From contig NZ_CP121464.1 in NCBI RefSeq assembly GCF_029690045.1, positions 3,410,001 through 3,474,000 of the forward strand: DNA of 64,000 nucleotides, written 5' to 3'. The notes beneath the pieces were generated by a model. That model was not told the DNA's origin. It was given only the letters and a program-made list of their open reading frames with translations, and searched no databases. Origin of the DNA: Janthinobacterium rivuli (GTDB taxonomy: Bacteria; Pseudomonadota; Gammaproteobacteria; Burkholderiales; Burkholderiaceae_D). Position numbers and translations under genes: made by a program. Positions 43,994 through 52,604 of this stretch are shown in pieces; the stretch's first letter is position 1, and every line of letters begins with the position of its first letter.

Positions 43994-45733
43994 ATGCGAG
44001 TTCATCCCCTGGCATTCATCGTGACCCTGTTGTTCGCAAGTAGTGCCCAGGCGGACGCATTGGACGACATCATCAACGCCGAAATGACGATGCGGCAAAT
44101 CCCCGGCCTGTCGCTTGCCATCATCGAGAACGGCAAGATTGTCAGGGCGCAAGGGTACGGTGTCACGGAAAAGGGCGGCAAGACGCCGGTCAGCCCGCAC
44201 ACACTGTTCCAGGCCGGTTCGGTCAGCAAACCGGTGGCCGCGCTGGGGGCGTTGCACCTGGTCGAGCTAGGCAAGCTTGCGCTTGACGATGACGTCAACA
44301 CCAGGCTGCGCACGTGGAAGCTGCCGGACAACGCCTTGTCGGCCGAAGAGAAGGTGACCCTGCGCAGGCTGCTCAGCCACAACGCGGGACTGAACGTGCA
44401 CGGCTTTCCCGGCTATGCCAGCAATGCGCCAGTACCCAGCGTGGTCCAGGTGCTCGACGGCGAGAAGCCCGCGAATACCGCAGCCATTCGCGTTGACATC
44501 GTTCCAGGCAGCAAGGTGCGTTACTCGGGTGGCGGCTATACCGTCATGCAACAAATGGTGGCCGACGTGAGCGGCCAGGCGTTTCCCGACTACATGCGCG
44601 ACGCCGTCCTCAATCCCTTGGGCATGAACGAGAGCTCCTATTTGCAACCGCCGCCAGCCGAGCGCGCGCGCCTGAATGCCAGCGGCCACCTTGCCGACCG
44701 CAGCCTGGTCGCGGGACGCTGGCATGTGTACCCTGAAATGGCGGCGGCCGGCTTATGGACCAACGCGTCGGACCTGGCGCGCTTCGCCATCGGGGTACAG
44801 CAGTCCCTGGCTGGCACGTCCAACCCCGTCATCTCGGCAGCCTTGGCCCGGCAGATGCTGAGTCCGCAAAAAGAGAACGCGGGCCTGGGCGTCTTCCTTC
44901 ACGGCAGCGGCAGCGCGCAACGCTTCTCGCACGGTGGACGTGACGAAGGCTTCGATACCTTGCTGACGGCATTTTCCCGGACCGGCCAGGGGGCCGTGAT
45001 CATGATTAACGCAAATGACAATTCCCGCATGATGGACCGCCTGACGGCCGCCATCGGCCGCGCTTATCACTGGCCAGAAGCCGACTATGACGTGTTGCTC
45101 AGGCAACCCGCCATCAACATCGATGCCAAGGAACTCATCCGCTACACGGGCCGCTACGAGTTGGCGAACAACACGATGGGAACCTTCGATATGCAGGGTG
45201 GCCAGCTACGTAGTATTTTCGATGGCTTGCCTGACGAAGTGTTCGTGCCTGTCGGCCCACACCGCTTCCATTCGACGTCGCGCAATTGCGAACTGGCGTT
45301 CGTCGTCGATGCGCAGGCAGAGGTGACAGGCGTCGTCGTGACGACCAAAGACAAAGCCAACACGGCGCCGCGCATCGGCCCGCTGCTGCACACATTGGCA
45401 GCACGCACCGACCCCAAGCCTGCGCGCACCCGGAATGTGCAGGCCTTGCTGTCCGACATTGGGCGTGGCGGCAGCGCCCTGGCCAATTCGGATTTTGCCA
45501 CGCCCGGCATCAAGAACAATTTTGGCACACAGGCGATTGGCGAACTGGTCAATGTCAAGTCGCTGACTTTTTTGCACGAGCAAGCTGTTGCTGGCCGCGA
45601 GATCGAACGGCATGGCAGCAAGGTGGACAGCGTCCTTGCCTTCCACGTGAGCGGCATCAAGCCGGAGCGAAAATTGTTGGTTTACCTGACCGCGGACGGT
45701 TTGCTGACCGACTTCGATCTGGTGGACGACTGA
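43994..45733 (+). CDS. Secreted serine hydrolase, beta-lactamase fold with C-terminal extension
   Basis: A 579-residue protein with a Sec signal peptide (cleavage near S-S-A-Q-A at residue 20). The beta-lactamase/PBP-type catalytic domain occupies about residues 22-365: S-V-S-K, Y-S-G in place of YxN, and F-S-H-G-G. A further 200 residues form a beta-rich tail as seen in some long serine hydrolases. It may hydrolyse esters or peptides in the periplasm; resistance activity is not implied. The start follows the signal peptide, with in-frame codons back to 43796 rejected as non-hydrophobic. Confidence 0.82.
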   Translation: MRVHPLAFIVTLLFASSAQADALDDIINAEMTMRQIPGLSLAIIENGKIVRAQGYGVTEKGGKTPVSPHTLFQAGSVSKPVAALGALHLVELGKLALDDDVNTRLRTWKLPDNALSAEEKVTLRRLLSHNAGLNVHGFPGYASNAPVPSVVQVLDGEKPANTAAIRVDIVPGSKVRYSGGGYTVMQQMVADVSGQAFPDYMRDAVLNPLGMNESSYLQPPPAERARLNASGHLADRSLVAGRWHVYPEMAAAGLWTNASDLARFAIGVQQSLAGTSNPVISAALARQMLSPQKENAGLGVFLHGSGSAQRFSHGGRDEGFDTLLTAFSRTGQGAVIMINANDNSRMMDRLTAAIGRAYHWPEADYDVLLRQPAINIDAKELIRYTGRYELANNTMGTFDMQGGQLRSIFDGLPDEVFVPVGPHRFHSTSRNCELAFVVDAQAEVTGVVVTTKDKANTAPRIGPLLHTLAARTDPKPARTRNVQALLSDIGRGGSALANSDFATPGIKNNFGTQAIGELVNVKSLTFLHEQAVAGREIERHGSKVDSVLAFHVSGIKPERKLLVYLTADGLLTDFDLVDD

Positions 45734-45882
45734 ACGCCCGGCGTGGCTAGCCTTCATTCTTTTGCGCGCCTGGATCCGCATTCACTGACAGGCCAGTACT
45801 TGTCAGGTGATCAATCTTGTAGAATTTTTTGTTCATTGGAAATAATAAATCAAACCAGAATCTCCATATTGAAAGAAAAACG

Positions 45883-46950
45883 ATGCTGCCACTGACAATA
45901 TCTGCACTTTCTTTTTTGTTGATGACATCCACATTCGTGACTGCCCAAGTTGGCGATCATTCACATGCGGAAAAGGAAGATGATTATTCCGCCAAGATCG
46001 ACAACTTGGTCAAATCAACAAGTCCTAGAAGCTTTAATGGCGTCATTCTCATCACGAAGAATGGCAAGGAGAAATACGCAAAAGCCTTTGGTTATTCTGA
46101 TGTTAAAAATAAAACACGGTTAAGGCTGGAAGATAATTTCCGAATCATGTCGAATAGCAAGCAAATTACGGCTGTGTTGATTTTGAGGGAAGTTGAAAAA
46201 GGCACGATAGACTTGCAAAGTCCCGTTAGAAGATATTTGCCCGATTTGCCGCAGGCCTGGGCCGACGAGGTGACGGTGCATCAACTGCTCAACTTTTCAG
46301 CAGGAATCACGGAAATCGACAAGCCACTCAGCTTCAAGCCCGGAACGGACTTTCTGTATGGCGTTACGACTTATTCAATGCTGAGCAATATTTTTGAAAA
46401 AGTCAGCGGAAAAGTCTATGTCGATGCAGCGCATGAGCTGTTCAGAGAGCTGGGGATGGTGAATAGTTTTTGCTATGAGGAAAACAAGAATAATAACGTC
46501 ATCAATGGATATGTCAACACGAAAAATGTATTCGCACTGAAGGAACATCCTGTTCAGGGAAAAGACTGGACAGGCTTCATCCCGGCAGGAGGAATTGTTT
46601 CAAATGTGAAGGACTTAAATATCTGGGATGAGAAACTTCATAAGGGGAAGATTTTAAAAGCCGAAACCTATAAGCTGATGACGAATTATTCCATATCCAG
46701 TCAGCACGTGGCTTTCGGTGACGGAGAAATCGGTTATGGTTACGGTGTTTATGTGAGTGACAAGGATACGGTCAAGTATATAGGCCATTCCGGGAAGGGC
46801 TTGGGCTTTGCCTCGATCAAAGTCTATTTCCCTGAAAAAGATGTTGATGTCATTGTTTTGGAAAATCAGTTTAGCGAAGATAGTGGCGTTCATTACCATT
46901 TCGAAATAAAAGTAAGGGAAATAGTAATGAACAGCAGCCTTTTGAAATAG
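45883..46950 (+). CDS. Serine hydrolase of beta-lactamase fold, AT-rich and probably acquired
   Basis: A 355-residue protein with a signal peptide and the penicillin-binding-like catalytic set S-N-S-K, a Y-G-V at the second motif and H-S-G-K-G at the third. A clearly lower GC content and lysine/asparagine-rich codon use set it apart from its neighbours and suggest transfer from a low-GC bacterium. The ATG at 45883 begins a good signal sequence; an in-frame ATG at 45829 would add 18 polar residues. It follows another serine hydrolase but is not similar enough to be a recent duplicate. Confidence 0.78.
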   Translation: MLPLTISALSFLLMTSTFVTAQVGDHSHAEKEDDYSAKIDNLVKSTSPRSFNGVILITKNGKEKYAKAFGYSDVKNKTRLRLEDNFRIMSNSKQITAVLILREVEKGTIDLQSPVRRYLPDLPQAWADEVTVHQLLNFSAGITEIDKPLSFKPGTDFLYGVTTYSMLSNIFEKVSGKVYVDAAHELFRELGMVNSFCYEENKNNNVINGYVNTKNVFALKEHPVQGKDWTGFIPAGGIVSNVKDLNIWDEKLHKGKILKAETYKLMTNYSISSQHVAFGDGEIGYGYGVYVSDKDTVKYIGHSGKGLGFASIKVYFPEKDVDVIVLENQFSEDSGVHYHFEIKVREIVMNSSLLK

Positions 46951-47284
46951 CTGAACCTCCGCGCATCATCCGTTTCGCAAGGTGCTGGCTGTGTTCCTGC
47001 AATCACGCTCGGCCGAAGAGTGTTGGTGAAGGCCATACGCTAACGCGAAGCTGTCTTGGCCGTTTTGACTTCCACCATGCTGCCAGCACTGTCACACGTT
47101 ACAGCGGCGCATATGCCGGCGACAGTGGCAGGCTCGATTGCAGTGCCAATGCCAGTTCCGCGCCGTCATGCGCCAATGAGAGAATAAAAGTGGCATCGGC
47201 TTTATATTGCATGTTTTTCCTTGTTTTGCCTTGTAAGTTGGGTGCAATTAAAAATACAATACAAGAAAATTACCAAGGGGAAAT
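46951..47284. other. Intergenic region with a possible 37-codon gene
   Basis: About 330 bases without a normal gene. No terminator or insertion-sequence end was recognised. The minus strand carries one short frame from 47212 to 47099 with an AAGGA five bases before its ATG, listed separately. AAGGGG at 47275 serves the next plus-strand gene. Confidence 0.4.
47099..47212 (-). CDS. Possible 37-residue small protein
   Basis: A short frame starting M-Q-Y-K-A-D-A-T-F-I-L-S-L and ending P-A-Y-A-P-L. It is divergent from the YaaW-like gene and has AAGGA at good spacing. There is no known family and it may be chance or the remnant of a longer gene. Confidence 0.25.
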   Translation of the reverse strand: MQYKADATFILSLAHDGAELALALQSSLPLSPAYAPL

Positions 47285-48025
47285 ATGGGTATTAAATATC
47301 GCGTCGATGAAGACCTCGTATTCCTGCAGTATTGCAAGGAAGAGGATTTGCGTATTTTGGCTGGCTATCTCACGCACGACAAAGATCAGTCGGCTCGCAT
47401 GGCCAGCGAACTTCTTGCAGATGATAACTTCAAGAAGTTTGCTGGAAAGACGGACCAGTACCGGCAATGCTGGCAGTTGATTGCCGGCGAGCTTCAGCAT
47501 TTCGGCGGCGACACTATCGTCAACCTGTTTCGTGGCGATGGCGTGTTGTACAAGGAGATTTTGTCGGACGTGTGCGATAACCAGAAAGTCAAAACGGAAA
47601 AAAACAGTTCCGCCTATGCGATGGAAAACAAGCTGCTGGAGAAATTCATCGGCGATGCCTGGGAAAAGCTCGGTGCGGAACAACGCGCTTCGCTGCTGAA
47701 GGAATTTGATATCGGCTACAACTCACGCGATGGGGAAGGATTGGCCTTGCTGAAAGCGGCCTTGTTGAGTGGCATCGGTTCCCTGCAAATATCTTCGCTG
47801 ATTGCCAGATCCGCTGCAAGCATGTTCGCGGGACGGGCGCTTGGCGTCATTGCGACAGGTGGTCTGGGCAGAAGCCTGGCCATGTTTGCCGGTCCTGTCG
47901 GATTGGCCGTATCGGCCGCGCTCACCGTGCCCGCAATCAGCGGCGCCGCTTATCGGGTAACGATTCCTGCCGTCATTCAAATCGCTTATATGCGCCGAGA
48001 ATGTGAAGCACGTGAATTTTTCTAA
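47285..48025 (+). CDS. YaaW/UPF0174-family protein
   Basis: A 246-residue protein resembling E. coli YaaW. Shared features are the opening D-L-V-F-L-Q-Y-C-K-E-E-D-L, the L-T-H-D-K motif, W-Q-L-I-A-G-E-L-Q-H-F-G-G-D near residue 62, and the C-terminal G-A-A-Y-R-V-T-I-P-A-V-I-Q-I-A. Two hydrophobic glycine/alanine-rich stretches near 160-225 could insert into a membrane. The family has no established function. It is followed by a gene 10 bases downstream with a good ribosome site, so the two form an operon. Confidence 0.88.
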   Translation: MGIKYRVDEDLVFLQYCKEEDLRILAGYLTHDKDQSARMASELLADDNFKKFAGKTDQYRQCWQLIAGELQHFGGDTIVNLFRGDGVLYKEILSDVCDNQKVKTEKNSSAYAMENKLLEKFIGDAWEKLGAEQRASLLKEFDIGYNSRDGEGLALLKAALLSGIGSLQISSLIARSAASMFAGRALGVIATGGLGRSLAMFAGPVGLAVSAALTVPAISGAAYRVTIPAVIQIAYMRRECEAREFF

Positions 48026-48035
48026 GGAAGTATAA

Positions 48036-48905
48036 ATGCTGCAAGAAACAATATGGATCATCGACCAGGCAAAATTGAAGCCAGTGTTGATACAAGCGAT
48101 GGCGGAAGGCAAGGCAGCCATACATGACGGCGTGGCATACTGGGCCGAGGGCAGCGGCGGGTCTGGCATCATCCAGCATCTTCCATTCAAGGAAAGTGCG
48201 GCCAAGAGCGTGGAAGAAGCGCTGAAAATGGCGCAGGCGACGACGGTGATCGCCGCAGCCGTGTCGACCGGCATTATTCTTGCCGCGATCGTGGTGCAGA
48301 CAAAATATTTGGCAAAGAAACTGGATAAAATCCAGGCCGCTGTCGATGTCATTGCGCAAGATGTGCGGTCGCAACACATTGTATTTTACATGGGTAAGAT
48401 CAGTGAATATGTAGGACTGGTAGAGGCAGCGCGAACCTTGTTGCAGGATCGTAGCCTGGCATCGGAAATACGTGAGCTTGCCATTCCGCTGTTGACCAGC
48501 ATGGCGGCGAAACGCAATGAAATCCTGTCCTTTATCGATAATATTCTTGCCATGGCGAAGTCGTCCAAAGACGTGTCCCCAACGCATTTAACGTCGATCA
48601 CCAATTTCGCCCAATTAATGCTCGACATGATGCCCGCGGGAATTCATATCGAATATCTGCTTTGCGCGCGTATTGGCAAACTGCGGCTTGCAGAACATAT
48701 CCTGCTCGATGGTGCGGGGCGATTCAACGATGGTTTGCAAGTTTTCCGTCGGTTCATGAATGGTTTACATCAAGAAATGATACGCGGTGGTGCCGGAGCG
48801 CGCAGCGAGGTTTATCGCTCGCTTGAAGCAAATGCGAGGCAGCTTTTCCAATCCGAGCACGGGAAAATTCTGCTGTCGCTGCCTGCGGGCCGCGCTGCCA
48901 GCTAA
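48036..48905 (+). CDS. Unknown membrane-associated protein paired with the YaaW-like gene
   Basis: A 289-residue protein with no recognised family. A single strong hydrophobic segment lies near residues 68-88 (A-T-T-V-I-A-A-A-V-S-T-G-I-I-L-A-A-I-V-V), followed by K-K-L-D-K-I-Q-A-A-V-D-V-I and a long mainly helical C-terminal part that could form coiled coils. AAGGA precedes the ATG. Its tight link to the YaaW-like gene suggests the products work together, perhaps at the inner membrane. It ends exactly at the border with the convergent glycosyltransferase-ligase fusion gene. Confidence 0.7.
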   Translation: MLQETIWIIDQAKLKPVLIQAMAEGKAAIHDGVAYWAEGSGGSGIIQHLPFKESAAKSVEEALKMAQATTVIAAAVSTGIILAAIVVQTKYLAKKLDKIQAAVDVIAQDVRSQHIVFYMGKISEYVGLVEAARTLLQDRSLASEIRELAIPLLTSMAAKRNEILSFIDNILAMAKSSKDVSPTHLTSITNFAQLMLDMMPAGIHIEYLLCARIGKLRLAEHILLDGAGRFNDGLQVFRRFMNGLHQEMIRGGAGARSEVYRSLEANARQLFQSEHGKILLSLPAGRAAS

Positions 48906-51365
48906 CTACGGGCTGCCTGCCTGCGTCACTGCGCTCACCACATAGCGGTATTTCCCCGACGCCTCCGCCGCGATCTCGTCGACCTCATCGATGGCGATGT
49001 CCACCTGCGCGCCCAGCCTGGCCTGGAAGCCGGTGACGATGGCTGTGCGCGTGGCGGCGTCCAGGCGCGGCAGGCAGACCAGCAGGACTCGCGTGCGCAG
49101 CAGGCTTTCCTGGATGATTTTAAAACTGCGCACCTGCGGCAGTTCGCGCACGATGTAGACGAGGGCCAGGCCGTGCATGGCGGTGCCATCGACGGCCGTG
49201 AGGAAATCCGTGCTGCGCCCTTCGATTTTCTGCAGCAGGGGTAGTCCGCGGCCGCAGGCGCACGGCTCGGTGCCCAGCGCGCCCACGTCGCCCGTGGCGT
49301 AGCGGATGAAGGGGTAGTCTTGCGTGGCCAGGTGGGTGACGACGATGTCGCCCGTGGCCCCTGGCGGCAGCGGCTGGCCCTGGCCGTCGACGATTTCCAC
49401 GATGATGTCTTCGGCCGTGATGTGCATGCCGCCTTCCGGGCATTCGTGGGCGATGAAGCCCGCGTCGCGCCCGCCGTAGCCGTTGGCCACGGCGCAGCCG
49501 AAGGCAGCGGCGATTTGCGCGCGCTGCTCGTCGTACAGGCGTTCGGCCGTGACGAACGCCACTTTCACGCCCAGGCCGTCGAGCGGCAGGTCGCGCGCGC
49601 TGGCGTGGCTGGCGATGCGGCACAGGGCGGACGGGTAGCCGAACAGCATGCGCGGACGCCAGCTGCGCAATTGCCTGACATAACCATCGAGGCGGTCGGG
49701 CGACATGGCAAACGCGGGCAGCAAGGTCGTGCGCAGCAGCGCGTCGCGCACGCGGCGCACGCGGTCTTGCGCGTGCAGTTCGATGGGCGAGCCCCACAGC
49801 ACGGCTTCGCGGTCGCCGATGTCGACGCCCCACCAGCGCGTGGCACGCCATTTGGCGGCGATGTCGTGGCTGACCCTGCGCCTACCAAGAAAAAATTGCA
49901 GCGGTTCGCCGCTGGATCCGCCCGTGGCGAACGGGCGCAAACCCACGGCGCGCGCCGACTTGAAACTGTCGCGCGCGCTGGCGATATCAACCTTCCTCAG
50001 CAGCGGCAGGCGCGACAAGTCGGCCAGTTGCCGCACCTGTTCCGGATCGAAACCGCTGCGGGCGAACAGGGCGCGGTAATACGGCACGTGTTCGCCCGCA
50101 TGGCGCAGCAACGCGCGCAGGCGCGCTAGCTGCCATTCCTGCAGCTGCTCCGTGCTCCACCACTGCGAGCGTTCCAGCCGGCGCAGCAGGCGCGCGCTGT
50201 GGTGGCCTTTGATCCATTCATGCAGGGGAAACAGCCAGCGGGCGACGCAGCGCGTGTAGGCGCCAGGACGGGGCGCGGCGCGGATGCGGCGGTAGTGGGC
50301 GGCCAGCCTGGGCGCGATATCGGGCCAGCCAAAGGTGGCGGCGTGCGCCAGGCCCGCGTCGACCAGCGCCTGCGTGCGCGGCGGGTCGCGCAGCAGCGAC
50401 AGGATGGCCTGCGCCATGGCGGCCGGATCGCCGGGCGGCACCAGCAGCGCCGTCACGCCGTCTTGCAGCAGGGCGGGGATGCCGCCCACGTTGGTGCTGA
50501 CGACGGGCACGCCGCAGGCGAGCGCCTCGAGCACGGAATTGGGCATGTTGTCGGCCAGGCTGGGATTGAGGACGACGTCGCTGGCCTGGTACAGGGCGGG
50601 CATGGCGGCGTTGTCGACGGGGCCGGCGAAACGCACGGCGTCCAGAACGCCGAGCGACCTGGCCAGGCGCGCCAGCGCCGCGCGCTGCGGCCCGCCGCCG
50701 GCCAGCACCAGGCGCGCCGCAGGAAAAGCCTCGCGCACGATGGCGAAGGCGCGCACGGCGCTGGCATTGTCGTACAGCGCTTCCAGGTGGCGCGCCACGA
50801 GGATGCACGGGCCATCGGCCACTGGCGCGCGCGGCGCGGCGGATGTGGCGCGCGTAAAGCGCTGCAAGTCCAGCACGTTCGGCACGATATGCGCCGTATG
50901 GCCATATTGTTCGAAAACGCCGGCCAGGTAGGCCGACGGCACGACGATGGCGCTGGCGCGGCGCAGGCTGAACGCCACCAGGCGCGGCGCGCGGGCGAAA
51001 AAAACGGCCGCTTCGCCACCCCGGTAATTGAGCAGTGCCGGCTTGCCTTTCAGGCTGGCGATCCACAGCGCGGGCGCGGCCTGCAGATGCCAGGACCAGC
51101 CGGAATTGGCCATGATGTGGAACAGGTCGACGGTATTGGCCGTGCGCCACAGGCGCCACAGGTGCACGGGCAGGCGCAGCGCCGCGCGCAGGTAGCGGAT
51201 GCGCGCCAGCCATGGCGGCAGATGCGGCCCGTTGACGGCCAGCAGCTGCACATGCGCGCCATCTTCGCGCAGCTTGCGCGCCAGTTGCGCCGTCTGATTC
51301 GCCATGCCGCCGGCCGGCGGCGGCAGCGGGCCGACCAGCGCGATGCGCAGGCCCGCGAAGATCAT
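48906..51365 (-). CDS. Fused GT4 glycosyltransferase and PaaK-like adenylate-forming protein
   Basis: An 819-residue protein with two domains in one frame. Residues 1-370 are a GT-B family 4 glycosyltransferase: G-P-L-P-P-P-A-G-G-M, P-N-V-L-D near residue 165, and the A-D-N-M-P-N-S-V-L-E-A-L-A donor motif. From about residue 370 (Y-T-R-C-V-A-R-W-L-F) a phenylacetate-CoA-ligase-like domain begins, with A-T-G-G-S-S-G-E-P near 480, N-G-Y-G-G-R-D-A-G-F, and R-Y-A-T-G-D-V-G. PaaK-like proteins activate carboxylates, and in polysaccharide clusters are usually separate genes. It overlaps the upstream glycosyltransferase gene by 4 bases and ends the right-hand operon. It probably adds a sugar and its acyl decoration. 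Confidence 0.85.
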   Translation of the reverse strand: MIFAGLRIALVGPLPPPAGGMANQTAQLARKLREDGAHVQLLAVNGPHLPPWLARIRYLRAALRLPVHLWRLWRTANTVDLFHIMANSGWSWHLQAAPALWIASLKGKPALLNYRGGEAAVFFARAPRLVAFSLRRASAIVVPSAYLAGVFEQYGHTAHIVPNVLDLQRFTRATSAAPRAPVADGPCILVARHLEALYDNASAVRAFAIVREAFPAARLVLAGGGPQRAALARLARSLGVLDAVRFAGPVDNAAMPALYQASDVVLNPSLADNMPNSVLEALACGVPVVSTNVGGIPALLQDGVTALLVPPGDPAAMAQAILSLLRDPPRTQALVDAGLAHAATFGWPDIAPRLAAHYRRIRAAPRPGAYTRCVARWLFPLHEWIKGHHSARLLRRLERSQWWSTEQLQEWQLARLRALLRHAGEHVPYYRALFARSGFDPEQVRQLADLSRLPLLRKVDIASARDSFKSARAVGLRPFATGGSSGEPLQFFLGRRRVSHDIAAKWRATRWWGVDIGDREAVLWGSPIELHAQDRVRRVRDALLRTTLLPAFAMSPDRLDGYVRQLRSWRPRMLFGYPSALCRIASHASARDLPLDGLGVKVAFVTAERLYDEQRAQIAAAFGCAVANGYGGRDAGFIAHECPEGGMHITAEDIIVEIVDGQGQPLPPGATGDIVVTHLATQDYPFIRYATGDVGALGTEPCACGRGLPLLQKIEGRSTDFLTAVDGTAMHGLALVYIVRELPQVRSFKIIQESLLRTRVLLVCLPRLDAATRTAIVTGFQARLGAQVDIAIDEVDEIAAEASGKYRYVVSAVTQAGSP

Positions 51366-52600
51366 GGCGCGACTCCTGCCAGTTCCTCCGCCATGCGCGC
51401 CGTCGTCACGCGCGCATACACGGGCGCATAGCGGCCCACGCTGGCGCCCCAGCTGCGCTCCGTCTCGACGAAGGCGCGCGCCTGGCGCCGCAGCGCCGGC
51501 CAGCTGGCGGGTGCCAGCAGCAGCGACAAGATGGTCTGCGCCAGCGCCTCGGCGTCGCCGGCGCGAAACAGCATGCCCGTCTTGCCATGCTCGACCAGTT
51601 CGCGGTGGCCGCCCACGTCGGACGCCACCACGAGGCGGCCCTGCGCCATCGCCTCCAACGGTTTCAAGGGCGTTACCAGTTCCGTCAGGCGCATCGGCAG
51701 GCGCGGATACACGCAGATGTCGACCAGCTGATAATAGGCGGCCACCTGCGCATGCGGCACTCTGCCTGCGAAGACCACGGCGTGGTCTACACCCAGTTGC
51801 GCCGCCAGCGCCCACAGCGCCGCCTCTTGCGGACCGCCGCCGGCCAGCAGCAGCCGTAATGCCGGCTGCGCCGCCAGCAGGCGCGGCATGGCGCGCAGCA
51901 GCAGGGCCAGTCCCTCGTACGCATAAAACGAGCCGATGAAGCCGATGACCAGGTGTCCGTGCAAGCCCAGTTTGCGCGCCAGCCACAAGTCGTCGGGCGC
52001 CGTGACGCTGAAGGCCCCCGCATCGACGGCGTTTGGAATCACGGTGATTTTATGCGCGGGCACGCCGCGCGCGCACAGCTCGCGCCGCAAGCCGTCGCAG
52101 ATGGTGGTGACGGCATCGGCGCGGCGCAGCGCGTAGGTTTCCAGCGCGCGCGTGAGCCGGTAGCGCAGGCCGCCGGGCCGGCTGCTGCCATGGTCGGCGG
52201 CCGCGTCTTCCCAGAAGGCGCGCACTTCATACACGACGGGAATGCCCAGCGCGCGGCCCGCGTTGAGGGCGGCGATGGCGTTCAGCGCCGGCGAATGCGC
52301 ATGCAGGATGTCGGGTTTGATCCGTTGCGCCAGCCGGCGCAGGCGCACGGCCAGGCCGACGATGACGGCCACCTGCCGCAGCACGGGCAGGCGCGTCCAC
52401 CAGCGCGCACTGGGCGCCGTGCGGTAGAAATGCCAGCCGTCGACCAGCTGCTGCGCGCCGTCGGCCGGCCCCTGCTTGGCACTGGTGAGCTGCGTCGTGT
52501 GCCAGCCCATCGCGCGCTGCTGCCGCAGGATGGCCAGGGTGCGAAACGTGTAGCCGCTGTGCAGGGGCAGCGAGTGGTCGAGGATGTGCAGGATGCGCAT
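51362..52600 (-). CDS. Exosortase A-associated GT4 glycosyltransferase
   Basis: A 412-residue GT-B enzyme (TIGR04063-like). Its opening M-R-I-L-H-I-L-D-H-S-L-P-L-H-S-G-Y-T-F-R is the hallmark of this exosortase A-linked subfamily. Other motifs are S-P-A-L-N near residue 100, P-N-A-V-D before the C-terminal domain and the late R-L-T-E-L-V-T-P-L-K-P-L-E-A-M-A donor motif. It adds a sugar to the lipid-linked repeat. Gaps to its neighbours are 4 bases or less. Confidence 0.92.
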   Translation of the reverse strand: MRILHILDHSLPLHSGYTFRTLAILRQQRAMGWHTTQLTSAKQGPADGAQQLVDGWHFYRTAPSARWWTRLPVLRQVAVIVGLAVRLRRLAQRIKPDILHAHSPALNAIAALNAGRALGIPVVYEVRAFWEDAAADHGSSRPGGLRYRLTRALETYALRRADAVTTICDGLRRELCARGVPAHKITVIPNAVDAGAFSVTAPDDLWLARKLGLHGHLVIGFIGSFYAYEGLALLLRAMPRLLAAQPALRLLLAGGGPQEAALWALAAQLGVDHAVVFAGRVPHAQVAAYYQLVDICVYPRLPMRLTELVTPLKPLEAMAQGRLVVASDVGGHRELVEHGKTGMLFRAGDAEALAQTILSLLLAPASWPALRRQARAFVETERSWGASVGRYAPVYARVTTARMAEELAGVAP

Positions 52601-52604
52601 GGAT

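Noticed and set aside
46951..47284. Remnant of an insertion sequence in the gap before the YaaW-like gene
   Set aside because: No terminal inverted repeats or transposase motifs were recognisable.
51366..51986. N-terminal extension of the GT4-PaaK fusion
   Set aside because: The frame stays open into the upstream glycosyltransferase gene, but GT4 homology starts exactly at the ATG at 51365 with an ATGA-type overlap.
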